Assembly (NCBI RefSeq): GCF_002159705.1
Contig: NZ_NFJD01000004.1
Location: 124,001 to 188,000 of the forward strand
DNA length: 64,000 bases
Reading direction: 5' to 3'
Origin: Elusimicrobium sp. An273
GTDB lineage: Bacteria; Elusimicrobiota; Elusimicrobia; Elusimicrobiales; Elusimicrobiaceae
The translations under genes were made by a program, and so were the position numbers. The notes under the pieces were generated by a model. It worked only from the letters and a program-made list of their open reading frames with translations. It ran no database searches and was not told the origin of the DNA. How positions within the stretch are numbered: position 1 is the stretch's first letter; every line of letters begins with the position of its first letter. Positions 26,441 through 36,823 of the stretch are shown in pieces.

Positions 26441-27085
26441 ATGAACCCGGCAAAACTGATTGACCATACCCTCTTAAAACCCAATGCCACCCGGGCGGAC
26501 ATTCACCGCCTGTGCGAAGAAGCCCGCCAATACGGCTTCTTCAGCGTATGCATTAACCCGGTGTGGGTGTCTTACGCCAAGGAACTGTTAAAAGGCTCGG
26601 ACGTAAAAGTGTGCACGGTCATCGGTTTTCCGCTGGGGGCCAACACCACGGCCGTAAAAGTTTACGAAACGCAGGACGCTTTAAAAAACGGCGCCGACGA
26701 GGTGGATATGGTCATCAACATCGGCGCCCTCAAAGCGCAGGATTACGACACGGTACTGCAGGACATCCAGGCCGTGCGCCAAGCCAGCTTGGGCCATGTG
26801 TTGAAGGTCATTATTGAAACGTCGCAGCTGACGGATGAAGAAAAAGTAAAAGCCTGCGAAATTTCCGCTCAAGCCAAGGCGGATTTCGTCAAAACCTCCA
26901 CCGGTTTTACCGGCGGCGGAGCTACGGCGCCCGACGTGGCGCTGATGCGCAAATCCGTGCCGCCTTCCGTGCAGGTAAAAGCCTCCGGCGGGGTTCGTAC
27001 CCGTGCGGATTTTGATGCCATGGTCGCCGCCGGCGCCACCCGCATCGGGGCCAGCAGCGGCGTAAAAATTATCGAGGGAAAATGA
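26441..27085 (+). CDS. deoC: Deoxyribose-phosphate aldolase
   Basis: This 214-residue class I aldolase has [11 protein letters not shown] at the start, the Schiff-base lysine in FVKTSTGF, and the second lysine in VKASGGVRT. It cleaves deoxyribose 5-phosphate to glyceraldehyde 3-phosphate and acetaldehyde, feeding into TpiA. It overlaps the next gene by 4 nt (ATGA). Confidence 0.96.
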   Translation: MNPAKLIDHTLLKPNATRADIHRLCEEARQYGFFSVCINPVWVSYAKELLKGSDVKVCTVIGFPLGANTTAVKVYETQDALKNGADEVDMVINIGALKAQDYDTVLQDIQAVRQASLGHVLKVIIETSQLTDEEKVKACEISAQAKADFVKTSTGFTGGGATAPDVALMRKSVPPSVQVKASGGVRTRADFDAMVAAGATRIGASSGVKIIEGK

Positions 27086-30000
27086 TTAAACAGTGGGATG
27101 TTATCTCCCGGTTGGATCCGAAAGACCAAAGCCGCCGTTATACGCTTGTAACGGACGGGACGGAGCATGACGCACGCCTGATTGCCAAAAAATTGGCAGG
27201 CTACGTCCAAGCGCCGCAGCCGGCCGCAGCGCCGTTTGTATACGCGTTTGAATTGCCCGCGGATTTAGACGAAGACACCTTGGAAAAAATCCGCACCGCC
27301 GTACGGGAAGGGGTGGAACAAACCAATAAAGTAAACCAATTTGTCCCCGGCGGCATTTTGGGAGATCCCCTGTTTAATTCCGAAGTAACCAAAGACGATA
27401 AAGCTTTCCCGACCTTTGTAACGTTGGATCCATCGGAAAGTTTCTTCCGCGAGCCGCAGGATGCGCCGTCCGTGCCGCCGCCTGCCCCGCAGGAAGAAAA
27501 ACCCGTAGCCGATTTTCAGCAGCAAAGCGTCAAAATCAATGCCGAAGATACCCAACAATCTATCGGGTTAGAAAAACAAACGGTTTCCGCCAATCCCACC
27601 GGCAAAGAACAATCCGGCGAAATTACCATCAGCGACAAAGACATGCTCATTAAAGACATGGAAGGCACCATGTTGGGGCAAATGCCGCTGGAGGACATTT
27701 TTTCCGCCGAAACCAAGTATGATATGTTCTTGGATTTGGAAAACCAAAAGCTGGTGAAGAACTCCCAAGTCCAGCGGGAACAAAAAATGAATAATTTGGC
27801 CGACGGAAAAGGCAGTCTGGAAGACTCTTTCAACATTTTCGAACAAAAGATGAAAGACCAGACCTGCATTATTGACCTGGACGATTTAAACGCCATTACC
27901 GACCGGCTGCCCAAAAAGGATATGGATTTCTTAAAGCATACGGCACACGGGGAGGCGCTGCAACAGACGCCCGCCGAGCAGGCAGAACAACCCTCCGCTC
28001 CGGCAAAACCCGTTCAAAAGCCCCTGCCCGAACCTGCCGACGCGGCGCAAACGCCCAATCAGGCGCCCGAAATTCCGGATTTGGCCCGGCCGACAGACAA
28101 TGAACCGACTCCCGCTGTGGCGGAGATTACGCCCGAACCGGCGGAATCCGACGGCGTGGAAGATCCCTTTGAGCAAATTGAAAAAACCGCCCGTTTGAAA
28201 ACGCAATCGGGCGCGGCGGCTGCGCCGCAAGTGCCGCCCGCGCCGCCGCTGCAAGACCTTTCGGCGCCGGTGGCTTCCGTTTCGTTATCTGCAGCAGACG
28301 AGGAACCCCTGAATTTGGGCCCTTCGCCGGAAGAGGCGTCCGTAACGGACTTTGCCGAGCATCCCTCCCATGGGGAAATTCCGGAAGAAGTGGCCATTTT
28401 AAATACGGTTCCGCCCACGCAGTACTCCCGCAAGACGGTCTCTCCAAGCGCGGGCGCGGAAGATTTGCCGGAAATTACCATTCGCGGCCAGAAAATAGAA
28501 TCGTTAGACAAAACATTTAATTTGGAAACTACGCTTAACACAGAAGTCATGAAACACCAATACGAAAAATCGTTTCATGACACGACTGTTACGCCGGCCG
28601 TCAAACGCCCGGCCGCTCATCCGCAGCCGCCTGCCGCTGCCGAAAAGCCACAGGCTCCTGCGGAACCGAAAGAAAAAACTGCACCTGTTAAATTACATTT
28701 AGCCGGCGAGAAAAAACCAGCTGAGCAACCCGCTGCACATCCCAAAATTTCACGATCCGTAACCCCGGGGGAATCTGATATGGAAGAAAACCAAGAACTA
28801 AAAACTACTTTTAGAATTAGAAGAAAAATCGATATTCCGCATGCACCGGCGGCACCGGTTCCTCCGCCGCCTGCTGCGCCGGCTGCCCCCCAACCGGCCG
28901 CTCCGGCGGCGCCTGCCGCTAAAGCGCCGGCCCAACAGCCCGCTCAGCCCAAGCAGCCGGTTTCCAACCGCCCTGCGCCCAAGCCGGCCGCGGCCAATAC
29001 CATTATTGAAAAAACCAAAACCATCGACCATTCCATTGAAATTCCGCTCTCGGAACTGAAAAAGCACAACTGGCCGCTGGAAGTACCGTTGGTGCCCACC
29101 TATACACTGGAAACGATGGTCATGTCCGTCAACCGTTTTGCACACGCCACAGCCATTTCCGTAATTGAAAACCCGGGCAAGCTGTATAACCCGCTGGTAT
29201 TGCACGGGGCCACGGGTACCGGCAAAACGCACTTCTTAAACGCCATGGCCTACGCGTTTTCCAAGAAGTACGGTCAGGAAAATATCTTTATGACCAACGG
29301 CGTGCGCCTTTCGCGCGGCATTCAGCGCTATGTGATGGAAGGCAATATAGAAAAATTTGAAAAATTTATGGATACGGTGAAAGTTTTGCTTATTGACGAT
29401 ATCCACCTGTTGGCTATCAACGAGCAAAACCGGATGTATATTTCCAAACTGCTTAATAAATTTTTGCAAGACCAAAAACAAATTGTCATTACGTCCAAAT
29501 ATCCGCCGGAAAGCTTGGAAAAACTGGAAGAACTGATTAAGTTCCGCCTGGATTCCGGCTGGATTTCCGAATTAAAACCGGCCAGCGGAAACACGCATTT
29601 TAAAATCGTCAAAAAAATGCTGCTGGATAACGGAGTGGACTTAAACGACGCGCAAATTTCCGCCTTTTTTGGCGGCCCGCACATGACGCTGGGCACGGTA
29701 ACGCGCAGTATCCGCCGCTTGAAAGTGCTGGAAAACTTAATTTTTCCGCACCTGCCGGAAGCCGAGCGCTCCCAAGCGATGATTTTTGAGAAACTGCTGG
29801 CCACCGGCGGCGAAGACGAAACCAGCGAAGTTTTGACCCGCGATCCGGAAACGATTACGTCTATCACCACCACCGGCAACGGGGAATGGGGCCGGATCGG
29901 TTTCTTCTATCCGCAAAACAGCTCGCATATGATGAATTGGATGGTGTTTGCCCTGCAGCAGCGCGCCAAAGAACTGGGCATTGAAGGCGGTTTTGAAATT

Positions 30001-30261
30001 GCCGTGCGCTCTTCCTACGCTACGGAAAACATCATTTCTTCCGCGTTTAAAATTGCCAACCTGTGCGACAACAAAAAACTGAAAGGAGCCGTCATTTTAG
30101 GCCCCGCATTAACGGTATGCGATCCGTCCGTGCGCGAGAATTTCTACGACATTCTTACGCACATGCTGGAGATTATGCTCATCCGCTGCGGCATTATTAA
30201 TTACGAAGATGCCAAATCTCCCAGCACCTATGTAAAAGTTCTTTCCGAACTGTTGAGGTAA
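27082..30261 (+). CDS. Giant DnaA-related AAA+ ATPase with disordered N-terminus
   Basis: The 1059 residues form three parts. Residues 1-90 are a small folded domain. Residues 120-650 are Pro/Ala/Glu-rich and mostly disordered, with short helical islands. Residues 660-905 form a DnaA/Hda-type AAA+ core: [26 protein letters not shown], Walker A GATGTGKT near residue 710, Walker B LLIDDIH near 768, and a DnaA-like [23 protein letters not shown] segment. The DnaA DNA-binding domain IV is absent; instead an unfamiliar C-terminal domain (about 930-1059) follows. It overlaps deoC and precedes two lipoproteins. A role in replication control, localisation or competence is speculative. Confidence 0.7.
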   Translation: MIKQWDVISRLDPKDQSRRYTLVTDGTEHDARLIAKKLAGYVQAPQPAAAPFVYAFELPADLDEDTLEKIRTAVREGVEQTNKVNQFVPGGILGDPLFNSEVTKDDKAFPTFVTLDPSESFFREPQDAPSVPPPAPQEEKPVADFQQQSVKINAEDTQQSIGLEKQTVSANPTGKEQSGEITISDKDMLIKDMEGTMLGQMPLEDIFSAETKYDMFLDLENQKLVKNSQVQREQKMNNLADGKGSLEDSFNIFEQKMKDQTCIIDLDDLNAITDRLPKKDMDFLKHTAHGEALQQTPAEQAEQPSAPAKPVQKPLPEPADAAQTPNQAPEIPDLARPTDNEPTPAVAEITPEPAESDGVEDPFEQIEKTARLKTQSGAAAAPQVPPAPPLQDLSAPVASVSLSAADEEPLNLGPSPEEASVTDFAEHPSHGEIPEEVAILNTVPPTQYSRKTVSPSAGAEDLPEITIRGQKIESLDKTFNLETTLNTEVMKHQYEKSFHDTTVTPAVKRPAAHPQPPAAAEKPQAPAEPKEKTAPVKLHLAGEKKPAEQPAAHPKISRSVTPGESDMEENQELKTTFRIRRKIDIPHAPAAPVPPPPAAPAAPQPAAPAAPAAKAPAQQPAQPKQPVSNRPAPKPAAANTIIEKTKTIDHSIEIPLSELKKHNWPLEVPLVPTYTLETMVMSVNRFAHATAISVIENPGKLYNPLVLHGATGTGKTHFLNAMAYAFSKKYGQENIFMTNGVRLSRGIQRYVMEGNIEKFEKFMDTVKVLLIDDIHLLAINEQNRMYISKLLNKFLQDQKQIVITSKYPPESLEKLEELIKFRLDSGWISELKPASGNTHFKIVKKMLLDNGVDLNDAQISAFFGGPHMTLGTVTRSIRRLKVLENLIFPHLPEAERSQAMIFEKLLATGGEDETSEVLTRDPETITSITTTGNGEWGRIGFFYPQNSSHMMNWMVFALQQRAKELGIEGGFEIAVRSSYATENIISSAFKIANLCDNKKLKGAVILGPALTVCDPSVRENFYDILTHMLEIMLIRCGIINYEDAKSPSTYVKVLSELLR

Positions 30262-30263
30262 GT

Positions 30264-30713
30264 ATGAAAAAAGTTCTGGCTTTATTTGCCTTGCTGTGCT
30301 GCCTGGTGGGATGCTCGGGCACGATGAAATCCGCCGTGAAAGACGGGGCCATTGCGCCTTCGTTTAACGATACGCTCTTAGACAGCAACTATTTATGGGT
30401 GCGCGGTTTTGGCGCGGCCAACCCGGCCCATACCTCCGACTCCCAACGCCGCATCATGAGCCGCGAGGCCGCCATCGCCCACGCGTATCAGCGGGCGACG
30501 GAAGTGTTGTTCGGCGCCAATTTGGAGTCGAATGTACAGGTGGTGGATGCGGTTTCTTCTGGCAGTACGATTGATACGTCCGCCCACGGCGTCATCAGCC
30601 AGATGGAGCTGGTGTCTACCGAATATATGGATGACGGCGGCTGTGCGGTCATTATGCGCTTAGACCGCAAACGCCTCCAAGCGGCAGGCATTAACCTGGA
30701 GGGTAAAAAATAA
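30264..30713 (+). CDS. LPP20-like lipoprotein
   Basis: The 149-residue protein has a lipobox (LVGC) at about residues 14-17. Its domain has the LPP20/LpoB-adjacent pattern in which an Ala-rich helix (REAAIAHAYQRATEVLFG) precedes strands ending in YMDDGGCAVIMRLDRKRL. It starts 3 nt after the DnaA-like gene and overlaps the next lipoprotein gene by 1 nt. The function is unknown; it is probably a periplasmic partner of the next product. Confidence 0.6.
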   Translation: MKKVLALFALLCCLVGCSGTMKSAVKDGAIAPSFNDTLLDSNYLWVRGFGAANPAHTSDSQRRIMSREAAIAHAYQRATEVLFGANLESNVQVVDAVSSGSTIDTSAHGVISQMELVSTEYMDDGGCAVIMRLDRKRLQAAGINLEGKK

Positions 30714-31819
30714 TGAAAAAACTTTTTGTACTCGCTTTCGCGGCGGCGCTCACGCTTTCGGCGTGCAGTTCTTTTCGCATCGGCCCCAAAGGGGAAGGGG
30801 AATATGTAGAGGCGGAATCTTTGGTTCCCTACGATGAGAACAATTTAAAACAAATGAAAAAAGACGGCATTCTGGCCGCCCAGCGCGCCGCGGTAGAAAA
30901 AGTGGCCGGCATTTTCATTTCTTCGGCCACAACGGTAGATCAAGCCCAACTGGTGGAGGACAAAATTGTCTCCAAAACGGCCGGTTTCATCCGCCGCAGC
31001 CATGTGCAAAAATCCTACCGCAAAGGCGATGAGTACTATACCAAAATCAAAGCCATGGTGTTGGTAAAAGACATTGGAGACATCATCAAACAGTCCGAGG
31101 CGGACGCGTTTGCCAAAAAGACCAACATCTTAATCACGTCGCGCGAAATGACCGGGGACGACATCTCCCTGCGTCAGGACTGCAAGCAGGCCATCTACCG
31201 CGCTCTGAAAGACCAGCCTTTTGCCTTAATCAACGGCGATAATTTAAGCCAAAATAATATCGAAAACCCCAACCCCACCATTGACCAAGCCCGCCAGGAA
31301 GGCGCCCGCTTTGTCATTATGGCGGACGTTCAGGCCAATCCGCTGGTGGCGCTTCCGGGCACGGTTTCTCCGTTTAAATCGTACCGGGCCCGCGCCAACA
31401 TCCGCGCCTATGCCACCAACAACTATGCCGTGGTGGCGGAAGGAGCCGAACAGTTAAGCGGGCTGGATCCTATGGACGAAATCGCCTCGCAAAAAGCCAT
31501 TTCCGCCGCGTGCGAAGCGGCTGCCAAACAGCTGGTGGAACCGATTAATTCGGCCATCAATTCGGCCAAAGTGTTTGACGTAACCGTTAAAGACATCGGC
31601 AACATCGAACGCCTTAAACAAGTGCAGGATATTTTGCGCGACCTGCGCGAAATTGAAGATTTTAACTTAGTCCGCTACGCCAATTCCTCGGCGCAGTTTG
31701 AAATCTCGGCCAATATCGGCACTCCCGAAGAATTGGCCGCCAAAATCATCCGCAAATATAACATTAATTTTACGGTGGTTTCCATTACACCCAACGCCCT
31801 CGTATTGAGTTTTAACTGA
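30713..31819 (+). CDS. Lipoprotein with FlgT-N-like and LPP20-like domains
   Basis: The 368-residue protein has a lipobox (LSAC, residues 15-18). The first domain (AQRAAVEKVAGIFISSATTVDQAQLVEDKI, then FIRRSHVQKSYRKGDEYYTKIKAMV) has the pattern of FlgT N-terminal and related envelope domains. A second TolB-N-like or related region runs from about residue 150 and a third ends the protein. No flagellar genes are nearby, so a flagellar role is unlikely. It is tightly linked to the preceding lipoprotein gene. Confidence 0.6.
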   Translation: MKKLFVLAFAAALTLSACSSFRIGPKGEGEYVEAESLVPYDENNLKQMKKDGILAAQRAAVEKVAGIFISSATTVDQAQLVEDKIVSKTAGFIRRSHVQKSYRKGDEYYTKIKAMVLVKDIGDIIKQSEADAFAKKTNILITSREMTGDDISLRQDCKQAIYRALKDQPFALINGDNLSQNNIENPNPTIDQARQEGARFVIMADVQANPLVALPGTVSPFKSYRARANIRAYATNNYAVVAEGAEQLSGLDPMDEIASQKAISAACEAAAKQLVEPINSAINSAKVFDVTVKDIGNIERLKQVQDILRDLREIEDFNLVRYANSSAQFEISANIGTPEELAAKIIRKYNINFTVVSITPNALVLSFN

Positions 31820-31820
31820 T

Positions 31821-33362
31821 ATGCTGGCCAATGTATGCACCGGCGCGATTAAAGGAATAGAAGGCTTTGCCGTTTCCGTAGAAGTAGACATCGCCGCAGG
31901 AATGCCTACATTGGCCGTTGTCGGCCTGCCGGACGCCGAAGTGCGCGAAAGCAAAGAACGCGTGGTGGCGGCCGTCCGAAACAGCGGTTTTGATTTTCCC
32001 GCCAAACGCATTACCGTAAACTTAAGCCCGGCCGAACTGCGCAAGAGCGGCACCCAGTTTGACGTGCCGATTGCCTTGGGCATTTTGGCGGCCAGCGGGC
32101 AGCTGTCCGAAGAAGCACGTGAAAAAATTTCCCGTTTTCTTGTGCTGGGGGAACTGGCGCTGGACGGCACCCTGCGCCCGTGTGCGGGCGTGCTTCCTAT
32201 GTTAATTTCCTGCAAAGCCTTGGGCAAAACGGCCGTCATTCCGCCGCAAAACGTGTTGGAAGGGCAAGTGTCCGGCGTACCGTTTATCACGCCGCATACG
32301 CTAAGGGAATTGGCGGATTTTCTGGAAGGCAAGCTGGAAGAGAGCGCCGTAAAAATGGCCTATGTGCCTCAGCCGCCGCAAGAGCCCGAAAGCGAGTTGG
32401 ATTTTTCGGAAGTAAAAGGCCAAGCCTTGGCCAAACGCGCCCTGGAAATTGCGGCCGCGGGCGGGCACAACATTCTGATGATCGGCCTGCCGGGCACCGG
32501 CAAGAGCATGCTGGCCAAACGCTTCCCCGGCATTTTGCCGCCGCTGACGCAAGAAGAATCTTTGGAAATTACCAAAATTTATTCCATCTGCAATTTAATG
32601 GGCAAAAGCAGGCTCTTAACCCGCCGCCCGTTTCGCGACCCGCACCACACCATTTCCGACGTGGCCCTGATCGGCGGGGGCTCCACGCCGCGCCCGGGCG
32701 AAGTGTCCTTGGCGCACAACGGCGTGCTGTTTTTGGATGAATTTGCCGAGTTTTCCCGCTCCGCATTGGAAGTATTGCGCGAACCGCTGGAAAACGGACG
32801 CGTAACCATTTCCCGCGCCAAAGAAACGGTTTCCTACCCGGCGCGTTTTACGCTGGTAGCGGCCATGAACCCCTGCCCCTGCGGCCACTTGGGCGACCCG
32901 CACACTCCCTGCACCTGCTCGCCCATGCAAATCAGCCGCTACAAGGCGCGCCTGTCGGGCCCGCTGTTAGACCGTATTGATTTAACCGTTAATTTAAACC
33001 CCGTCAAATACACGGATTGGAACCAGTCCAGCGAGGGCGAAACCTCCGCCCAAATCCGCGCGCGGGTGCTGCAGGCGCGCGAAATTCAGCACCGCCGGTT
33101 TGCGGGCTCTTCCACGCCGGCTAACGCCTTTATGACGCCGCGGGAAATCAAAATGTTCTGCCCGCTGCCCGCCGGGGCAGACCGTATTTTGGAAGCTGCC
33201 ATGCGCAAGTTTGGCTTAAGCGCGCGCAGTTTGGATAAAATTTTAAAAACCGCCCGCACCATTGCCGACTTGGCCGGCAAAGAACAAATTGAAACCCAGC
33301 ACCTGGTGGAAGTCATGCAATACCGCCCGCTGGACAGAAAAGGAGTGGCCGACCTCGGATGA
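31821..33362 (+). CDS. comM: YifB/ComM-family Mg-chelatase-like ATPase
   Basis: The 513 residues match ComM: an N-terminal Lon-protease-like fold (GIEGFAVSVEVDIAAGMPTLAVVGLPDAEVRESKERV), Walker A GLPGTGKS, the MCM-like insert with FRDPHHTISDVALIGGG, and the Cys cluster NPCPCGHLGDPHTPCTC. ComM is a hexameric helicase that extends branch migration during natural transformation. It is directly followed by dprA (ATGA overlap). Confidence 0.93.
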   Translation: MLANVCTGAIKGIEGFAVSVEVDIAAGMPTLAVVGLPDAEVRESKERVVAAVRNSGFDFPAKRITVNLSPAELRKSGTQFDVPIALGILAASGQLSEEAREKISRFLVLGELALDGTLRPCAGVLPMLISCKALGKTAVIPPQNVLEGQVSGVPFITPHTLRELADFLEGKLEESAVKMAYVPQPPQEPESELDFSEVKGQALAKRALEIAAAGGHNILMIGLPGTGKSMLAKRFPGILPPLTQEESLEITKIYSICNLMGKSRLLTRRPFRDPHHTISDVALIGGGSTPRPGEVSLAHNGVLFLDEFAEFSRSALEVLREPLENGRVTISRAKETVSYPARFTLVAAMNPCPCGHLGDPHTPCTCSPMQISRYKARLSGPLLDRIDLTVNLNPVKYTDWNQSSEGETSAQIRARVLQAREIQHRRFAGSSTPANAFMTPREIKMFCPLPAGADRILEAAMRKFGLSARSLDKILKTARTIADLAGKEQIETQHLVEVMQYRPLDRKGVADLG

Positions 33363-34495
33363 ACGCTTCCATCTCCGCCGCCGAACGGCTGGCACGCATT
33401 CAATTAAACGCTTTTCTGTATTTCCGGGCGGACTGGCTGGAGCGGCTGATTGAAATTTTCGGCTCCGCCCAAGAAATCTTGCGCCAAGACGCGCAAACTT
33501 TGGCGCGGGAAGCCAATTTAAACCCCTCTACCGCCGCCCATCTGCTGCGGGATGCGTTTTCCATTCATCCGCAAGAGGAGTGGGACAAAACCGCCGCCTT
33601 GGGCGGGCATATCTATATTCCCGAAGACGAAGAATACCCCCAATCGCTAAGAAACATCAAAGAGGCCCCCATTGCGCTTTATGTTTTAGGCCGCCTGCCC
33701 GCGCCCGAGCAAGCCTGCACCGCTCTGGTGGGTACGCGCAAAATTACGCCCTACGGGCGGCGCGTGGCCGCCAAATTGGCGGGCGATTTGTCCGCCTGCG
33801 GCGTAACGGTCGTAAGCGGGCTGGCCCGCGGGGTGGACAGCGAATGCCACGCCGCCGCGGTGCGCCTGCAAAAACCGACGGTGGGCGTAATCGGCACGGG
33901 CGTGGGGCGCTGCTACCCGCCGGAAAACCGCGCCTTGGAAAAAGCCATTTTGCAGCACGGCGGGGCCATTGTCAGCGAGCTGCCGTTTAACAGCCCGCCC
34001 AATGCATTTCACTTTCCGCGCCGAAACCGCATTATTGCGGCCTTGTCACAGCCGGTGGTGGTGATAGAAGGGGAAATTAAATCCGGCGCCCTGATTACCG
34101 CCAAGCTGGCCTTGGAAATGGGCAAAGACGTGCTGGCCGTCCCCGGGCCGATAGACAGCCCGCAGTCCGCCGGCCCCAATGCCCTCATTCGGGACGGGGC
34201 GGGGGTTGTAACCGCCGTGTCAGATATACTAGACTATATACCACAGCAACTGCGCTTTGGGCTGGATGCGCGCTTTTTTGAAAAGAAGGATGACTCCGCC
34301 CCCAAACCGCAAGAGGAACTGACCCCACGCCAGCGCGAGGTAATGAACGCCGTGGGCGGCAGTCAGGCCAGTTTAGACCAAATTGCCGAGGCTCTCGGCG
34401 CGGATGTGCCGGAAACGGCCTCCCTGCTGTTTGAACTGGAAGTAAAAGGCTTCCTGGCCTGTGAAAACGGCCTCTACAGCAAAAGCAAATTTTAA
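33359..34495 (+). CDS. dprA: DNA processing protein DprA
   Basis: The 378-residue protein has an N-terminal helical domain, the Rossmann DprA core (GTRKITPYGRRVA, SGLARGVDSECHAAAV, TGVGRCYPPENRALE, FPRRNRIIAALS), and a C-terminal winged helix (LDQIAEALGADVPETASLLFELEVKGFL). DprA loads RecA on incoming single-stranded DNA. Together with comM and the pilin genes it suggests natural competence. Confidence 0.95.
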   Translation: MNASISAAERLARIQLNAFLYFRADWLERLIEIFGSAQEILRQDAQTLAREANLNPSTAAHLLRDAFSIHPQEEWDKTAALGGHIYIPEDEEYPQSLRNIKEAPIALYVLGRLPAPEQACTALVGTRKITPYGRRVAAKLAGDLSACGVTVVSGLARGVDSECHAAAVRLQKPTVGVIGTGVGRCYPPENRALEKAILQHGGAIVSELPFNSPPNAFHFPRRNRIIAALSQPVVVIEGEIKSGALITAKLALEMGKDVLAVPGPIDSPQSAGPNALIRDGAGVVTAVSDILDYIPQQLRFGLDARFFEKKDDSAPKPQEELTPRQREVMNAVGGSQASLDQIAEALGADVPETASLLFELEVKGFLACENGLYSKSKF

Positions 34496-34514
34496 ATTGA
34501 TAAGGAAGTGAATT

Positions 34515-36806
34515 ATGGCCACCACCAATCCGAAAGGCAAAAAGCTGGTTATCGTAGAATCTCCTACCAAGCAGAAGACCATCAGCAAAATTTTGGGCAA
34601 CGACTATATTGTGCGCAGCTCCTTCGGGCACGTGCGGGATTTGCCGTCCAAAGACATTGGCGTGGATATTGAGCACGGGTTTAAACCCACCTATGTCGCG
34701 GTAGACCGCGCCAAACGCCTCATTGCCGAGCTGACGGCCGCCGCCAAAAACGCCAGCGAAATTTACCTCGCTACCGACCCTGACCGCGAAGGGGAAGCCA
34801 TTGCGTGGCACTTGGTGGAACTGTTAAAACTGCCCAAAGACCGCTACCAGCGCATTTACTTTCACGAAATTACCCCCGCGGCCATTAAGGAATCGTTTGC
34901 CCACGCCCGCAAGATTGACGACAACCTCGTTAACGCCCAACAGGCGCGGCGCATTTTAGACCGCATTGTGGGCTACAAATTATCCCCCCTCTTGTGGAAA
35001 AAAATCACTTCCGGCCTTTCCGCCGGTCGGGTGCAGTCCGTGGCCGTGCGGCTGCTGGCGGAACGCGCCAAAGAAATTGCCGAATTTAAGGAACAGGAAT
35101 ACTGGACGATCGGCGCCCAGTTTGAAAAGCCCGGCGCCGCGCCTTCCTTCTGGGCGCGCGTAACCAAATGGCAGGGCAAAAACGTGGAACAAACCACCAC
35201 CTATAAATTGTTTGCCGAAGATTACAAAGTAAAGACAACCGTTTTTGACAAGCCGGAAAAACTGGCCCCGCTGTCGGAGTTGCTGCGCAAGGGGCCCAAC
35301 ACGGTTTTAAAGGTGGAAAAGAAAGAAGTCAAACAAAAGCCCAAACCGCCTTTTATCACCAGCTCCATGCAGCAGGACGCGTATAACAAACTCGGTTTCC
35401 CTTCTCAAAAAACCATGATGACGGCCCAACACCTCTACGAAGGGATTGACGTGCAGGGCCAGACCGTCGGTTTAATTACGTATATGAGAACGGACTCGTT
35501 TAACGTATCCAAACTGCTGCAGGAACAAACCAAAAAATTCATCGGCGAGAAATACGGCCCCGCCTTCGTGCCGGCCAAACAGCCCGTATACAAAAGCAAA
35601 GTGATGGGCGCGCAGGAAGCGCACGAATCCATCCACCCGACCGACGTGCGCCGCACGCCGCAGGCCATGAAACCCTTTTTAACCAGCGACCAATACAAAC
35701 TCTACGAGCTTATCTGGCTGCGCTTTGTGGCCAGCCAAATGGCCGACGCGGTGTTTAACACGGTAGCCATTGATATCGCCTCCGGCAGCAAAGAACAATG
35801 CGTCTTGCGCGCCAGCGGGCGGACGGTGAAATTCCCGGGCTACTTGTCCATTTACAAAGACCAGGAAGAAGACTCTTCGGAAGAAAAAGAAGACGGAAGC
35901 GCACTGCTGCCGATTTTGGCGGAAGGAGACGAACTGAAACTGTTGGACATTAAAACCAAAGACCACAAAACGACGCCCCCCCCCTGCTACAACGAAGCCA
36001 GCCTGATTAAAACGCTTGAAAAACACGGCATCGGCCGTCCGTCCACCTATGCGCCTACCATCAAAACGATTTTAGACCGCAAATACATCGCCCGTCAGCC
36101 CAAAACCAGCAAACTAGTAGCCACGGATTTGGGCATTACGGTAACGGACAGTTTAAAAGATTTCTTTAAAGAAATTATGGATCTTTCCTATACCGCCGGC
36201 GTGGAAGAGCAGTTAGACCAAGTGGCCGAAGGCAACCAGCAATGGGTAAAGCTCCTGTCGGACTTTTATACCAACTTTAAAAAAGAATTGGACGAAGCCG
36301 AACAGGGCATGCAGCGCCCGGCCGCCAAAGAAACCGACGAAAAATGCCCCATCTGCGGCAAAATGATGCTAAAGAAAAGAAGCCGCTTTGGGGAATACCT
36401 GGTGTGCAGCGACCCGCAGTGCAAAGGGAAAATTAATTTAACCAGCTCCGGCGAAAAAGTCCAGCCGGAAAAAACTGACGAAATCTGCGACAAATGCGGC
36501 GCCCCCATGGTGATCCGCACGGGGCGGCGCGGCAAATTTTTGGCCTGCTCGGCCTATCCCAAATGCAAAAACACCTATTCGTTGGACGCGCAGGGCCACA
36601 AAGTGGCCTCCACGGGCCCGATTATTACCGACCGCCTGTGCGAAAAATGCGGCAAACCCATGGTGCTGCGCACTTCCAAACGCGGGGAGTTTTTAGGCTG
36701 TTCCGGCTATCCCAAGTGCAAAACGATTGTTACCGTAACGCCGGAAGAAATTGAACAAATCAAAGCGGCCCATGCCGCCAAAACGGCCGCCGAAGCAAAA
36801 AAATAA
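34515..36806 (+). CDS. topA: DNA topoisomerase I
   Basis: This 763-residue type IA topoisomerase has an N-terminal TOPRIM domain (KKLVIVESPTKQKTI, ATDPDREGEAIAWHL) and the catalytic Tyr in LITYMRTDS. Three C-terminal four-cysteine zinc ribbons follow, beginning CPICG, CDKCG and CEKCG. It relaxes negative supercoils. AAGGAAG precedes the ATG. The next gene is xer, a gene order common in other phyla too. Confidence 0.97.
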   Translation: MATTNPKGKKLVIVESPTKQKTISKILGNDYIVRSSFGHVRDLPSKDIGVDIEHGFKPTYVAVDRAKRLIAELTAAAKNASEIYLATDPDREGEAIAWHLVELLKLPKDRYQRIYFHEITPAAIKESFAHARKIDDNLVNAQQARRILDRIVGYKLSPLLWKKITSGLSAGRVQSVAVRLLAERAKEIAEFKEQEYWTIGAQFEKPGAAPSFWARVTKWQGKNVEQTTTYKLFAEDYKVKTTVFDKPEKLAPLSELLRKGPNTVLKVEKKEVKQKPKPPFITSSMQQDAYNKLGFPSQKTMMTAQHLYEGIDVQGQTVGLITYMRTDSFNVSKLLQEQTKKFIGEKYGPAFVPAKQPVYKSKVMGAQEAHESIHPTDVRRTPQAMKPFLTSDQYKLYELIWLRFVASQMADAVFNTVAIDIASGSKEQCVLRASGRTVKFPGYLSIYKDQEEDSSEEKEDGSALLPILAEGDELKLLDIKTKDHKTTPPPCYNEASLIKTLEKHGIGRPSTYAPTIKTILDRKYIARQPKTSKLVATDLGITVTDSLKDFFKEIMDLSYTAGVEEQLDQVAEGNQQWVKLLSDFYTNFKKELDEAEQGMQRPAAKETDEKCPICGKMMLKKRSRFGEYLVCSDPQCKGKINLTSSGEKVQPEKTDEICDKCGAPMVIRTGRRGKFLACSAYPKCKNTYSLDAQGHKVASTGPIITDRLCEKCGKPMVLRTSKRGEFLGCSGYPKCKTIVTVTPEEIEQIKAAHAAKTAAEAKK

Positions 36807-36823
36807 CCGGGCAGGGGAAGGGT

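Noticed and set aside
28059-29232. Long minus-strand open frames opposite the DnaA-like gene
   Set aside because: They are antisense shadows of a GC-rich, Pro/Ala-rich coding region. There is no ribosome site, and composition follows the plus-strand codons.
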